A stretch of 54,240 bases of DNA from CAVVTR01 sp963751245. GTDB taxonomy: Bacteria; Acidobacteriota; Thermoanaerobaculia; Thermoanaerobaculales; Thermoanaerobaculaceae. The notes under the pieces are model-generated. The model did no database searches. It saw only the letters and a program-made list of their open reading frames with translations, and was not told where the DNA came from. Below, piece by piece: positions 53,171 through 54,240 of this stretch. The stretch lies in NCBI GenBank assembly GCA_963751245.1, contig CAVVTR010000019.1, forward strand, positions 1 to 54,240. Direction: 5' to 3'. A program made the position numbers and the translations under genes. The stretch's first letter is position 1. Each line of letters starts with the position of its first letter.

Positions 53171-53209
53171 CCTACCACAATTCCACTTCTTGCGTACCTG
53201 GCACTTCTA
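53100..53209 (-). mobile_element. RAYT element remnant (direct repeat copy B)
   Basis: 110 bp, 97 % identical to 50231-50340 and in the same orientation. It keeps the terminal repeat, the upstream region and the first 17 codons of the transposase (ATG at 53150, MPRRPRVFVEGMVYHVY), then joins abruptly to Rhs coding sequence at 53099. The rest of the transposase and the left end are missing here. Confidence 0.92.
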
Positions 53210-53213
53210 AAGC

Positions 53214-53246
53214 ACCACAGCGCGCCGGTCGCCGGCGCGCTGTGGT
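53214..53246. terminator. 15-bp perfect hairpin after the small membrane protein gene
   Basis: ACCACAGCGCGCCGG (53214-53228) pairs perfectly with 53232-53246 across a 3-nt loop. It sits 16 bp past the stop at 53262 and directly against the RAYT remnant. Only three T residues follow on the minus strand. It may be a terminator or a REP-like palindrome used by the RAYT. Confidence 0.55.
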
Positions 53247-53261
53247 CGAGAGAACGGGAGG

Positions 53262-53627
53262 CTACTGCGAAGGAGGGGTTGGCCGAGGCGCGACTACCTC
53301 GTCAGGGGAAGCACCACTCAGAGTGATTTGCACAGGCGACTCGACCCGGACGTTACTTGGCACGAGGAAGCGCGCGGCCTCCGCTTGAGTCCCGAAGTAC
53401 ACCGGCACATAGCCCCACCACCCAAGCTCGCCCTTGGGATCGAAGTCACAATCGGAAATCAAGAAGGAACCGACTGGGATCAAGCTGGCGCCCCTCCCGT
53501 CCTTATCGAGGAGCGTCACCTCGTGCTCGACGCGAAAAGAACGCTGGCGGGCAGCACGAGGGAGGACGAACCAACCGATCGCAACACCCACAAGAAGGCC
53601 GGCAAGGCCGAAGGCAACAAGCTTCAT
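53262..53627 (-). CDS. small membrane-anchored protein, putative Rhs immunity protein
   Basis: 121 residues; ATG with a GGGGG run 5-6 nt upstream, 9 bp after the stop of the Rhs gene. One N-terminal membrane helix (LVAFGLAGLLVGVAIGWFVL) with a basic flank (PRAARQR) is followed by a soluble domain rich in beta-strand prediction (GSFLISDCDFDPKGELGWWGYVPV, FGTQAEAARFLVP) and a Pro-rich tail. I recognise no family. Position right behind the toxin tip of an Rhs gene is the standard place for the cognate immunity gene, hence the tentative call. Confidence 0.65.
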   Translation of the reverse strand: MKLVAFGLAGLLVGVAIGWFVLPRAARQRSFRVEHEVTLLDKDGRGASLIPVGSFLISDCDFDPKGELGWWGYVPVYFGTQAEAARFLVPSNVRVESPVQITLSGASPDEVVAPRPTPPSQ

Positions 53628-53636
53628 TGTGACCCC

Positions 53637-54240
53637 CTACTGCCCCGGATTCTGCGGAGGATCCGCCACCATCACCAGCCGTTCCCCAAAGAGCTCATCG
53701 AGCGTCTGTTGCAGATCCTCCGGCTTCCAGAGGCCCTTGAAGAGGCTGTAGTTCTCGACTGGTGCGCCTTCCGCGCTGTTGGCTGCCCCGAGCCCCTGAA
53801 GCGACAGCGTGGTGCAGTTGTTGTTGAAGAGGTTGTAGTCGGTCGTCAGCTTGAAGTCCGTGTGATTCGGCGAGGGCGATGCCAACTTCTGCCCTGCATC
53901 GGTGCGGGACTGGAAGAAGTTCATCACGGCTTGGTCTTGCGCAGGCATCGTCTTGAAGGTGACCGTGCTCAGGCGGCCGTGGAGCGATTGGCCCTTGGCA
54001 AAGGCGTTCCAGTTGCTCCAAACGCGTAGGACGCCGTCACCCGTCGTTGGCGGAAAGTTGACGCGGCCGTATCGACCAAAGTCGTAGGTCTTGTCGTAGC
54101 CCGAGCCGACGACACGGATCGCGGTGTGGCCGTAGTTGTTCCTGCCGCCACCGGAGTTGTCGCGGACGGCGAGGACGACGTCCTTGCCGTCCCGGTCAAC
54201 AAACTTGATCGGGTTGCCATGGGCATACCCATAGCGGTCC
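53637..54240 (-). CDS. C-terminal end of an Rhs protein with a Cys/His toxin-like tip (partial)
   Basis: The frame is open to the right edge of the window, so only about 200 C-terminal residues are present. The first visible residues, RYGYAHGNPIKFVDRDGKD, are the closing motif of the RHS repeat-associated core (usually NNPxxxxDPxG). The variable tip of about 180 residues carries GHTAIRVVGSGYDKTYDFGRYG and later TTDYNLFNNNCTTLSLQGLG. A conserved-looking His early and Cys later in an NNC context recalls permuted papain-fold (NlpC/P60-, LRAT- or DUF4105-like) hydrolases. The exact fold is inferred from two motifs only. A putative immunity gene follows after 9 bp. Confidence 0.8.
   Translation of the reverse strand, partial: DRYGYAHGNPIKFVDRDGKDVVLAVRDNSGGGRNNYGHTAIRVVGSGYDKTYDFGRYGRVNFPPTTGDGVLRVWSNWNAFAKGQSLHGRLSTVTFKTMPAQDQAVMNFFQSRTDAGQKLASPSPNHTDFKLTTDYNLFNNNCTTLSLQGLGAANSAEGAPVENYSLFKGLWKPEDLQQTLDELFGERLVMVADPPQNPGQ

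Noticed and set aside
1..54240. tRNA or rRNA genes
   Set aside because: No cloverleaf with a TTCGANTC-type T loop and no rRNA-like segment was found by eye; a tRNAscan run would settle it.

Overview
The window is a very GC-rich (about 70 %) chromosomal segment of a Gram-negative bacterium. A large Oar-like TonB-dependent receptor without a SusD partner, secreted S9 and M14 peptidases, a complete lipid A L-Ara4N operon, DUF4388 and PilZ/GGDEF proteins and a REP-associated transposase together suggest an Acidobacteriota-type genome (Thermoanaerobaculia- or Vicinamibacteria-like). This is inference from gene content; no rRNA or other phylogenetic marker is present. Two conserved genes each carry one frameshift at a short G run, so the sequence may come from a draft or metagenome assembly with indel errors.

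Layout. 1-858: 158-bp tandem repeats with nested palindromes. 859-8291: DUF1684 lipoprotein, DUF169 protein, HAD 5'-nucleotidase, a NarL-type two-component pair and uracil phosphoribosyltransferase. 8441-10933: His-rich-tailed lipoprotein plus a LytS/LytR-type two-component pair. 11040-14012: TonB-dependent receptor with its own terminator. 14686-18788: S9 peptidase fused to a formylglycine-generating-enzyme-like domain, an aminotransferase and a DUF2892 protein. 18848-21429: PEBP-like, PhzF-like and DUF4388 proteins. 21598-26063: Lhr-family helicase split by a frameshift. 26178-30428: degenerate receiver-PilZ protein, PAS-GGDEF cyclase, ANKH-like membrane protein and zinc alcohol dehydrogenase.

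30433-38665 is the most coherent block: arnB-arnC-arnA(formyltransferase)-arnA(decarboxylase)-arnD as one tightly overlapping leftward operon, with arnT divergent from it and a GT87 membrane glycosyltransferase behind arnT. Together they would make UDP-L-Ara4FN, move it to undecaprenyl phosphate, deformylate it and transfer L-Ara4N to lipid A, a known route to cationic peptide resistance. 38858-43460 holds a GAF-GGDEF-EAL protein, an MscS channel and a CBS-containing site-2 protease. 43622-49224 holds a ComA-like protein, a frameshifted MmgE/PrpD gene and a 1008-residue M14 peptidase.

49287-54240 is an accessory region. Read leftward from the right edge it contains the C-terminal end of an Rhs protein with a Cys/His-type toxin domain, its small membrane-anchored putative immunity protein, a 110-bp remnant of a REP-associated transposase (RAYT) element, a displaced orphan Rhs tip ending in an L,D-transpeptidase-like (YkuD) domain, an overlapping lipoprotein that is the likely immunity protein, a terminator, a truncated IS66-type TnpA and a complete RAYT element. 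The orphan toxin/immunity module lies between two direct 97 %-identical copies of the RAYT end. This is the best candidate for something undescribed here.
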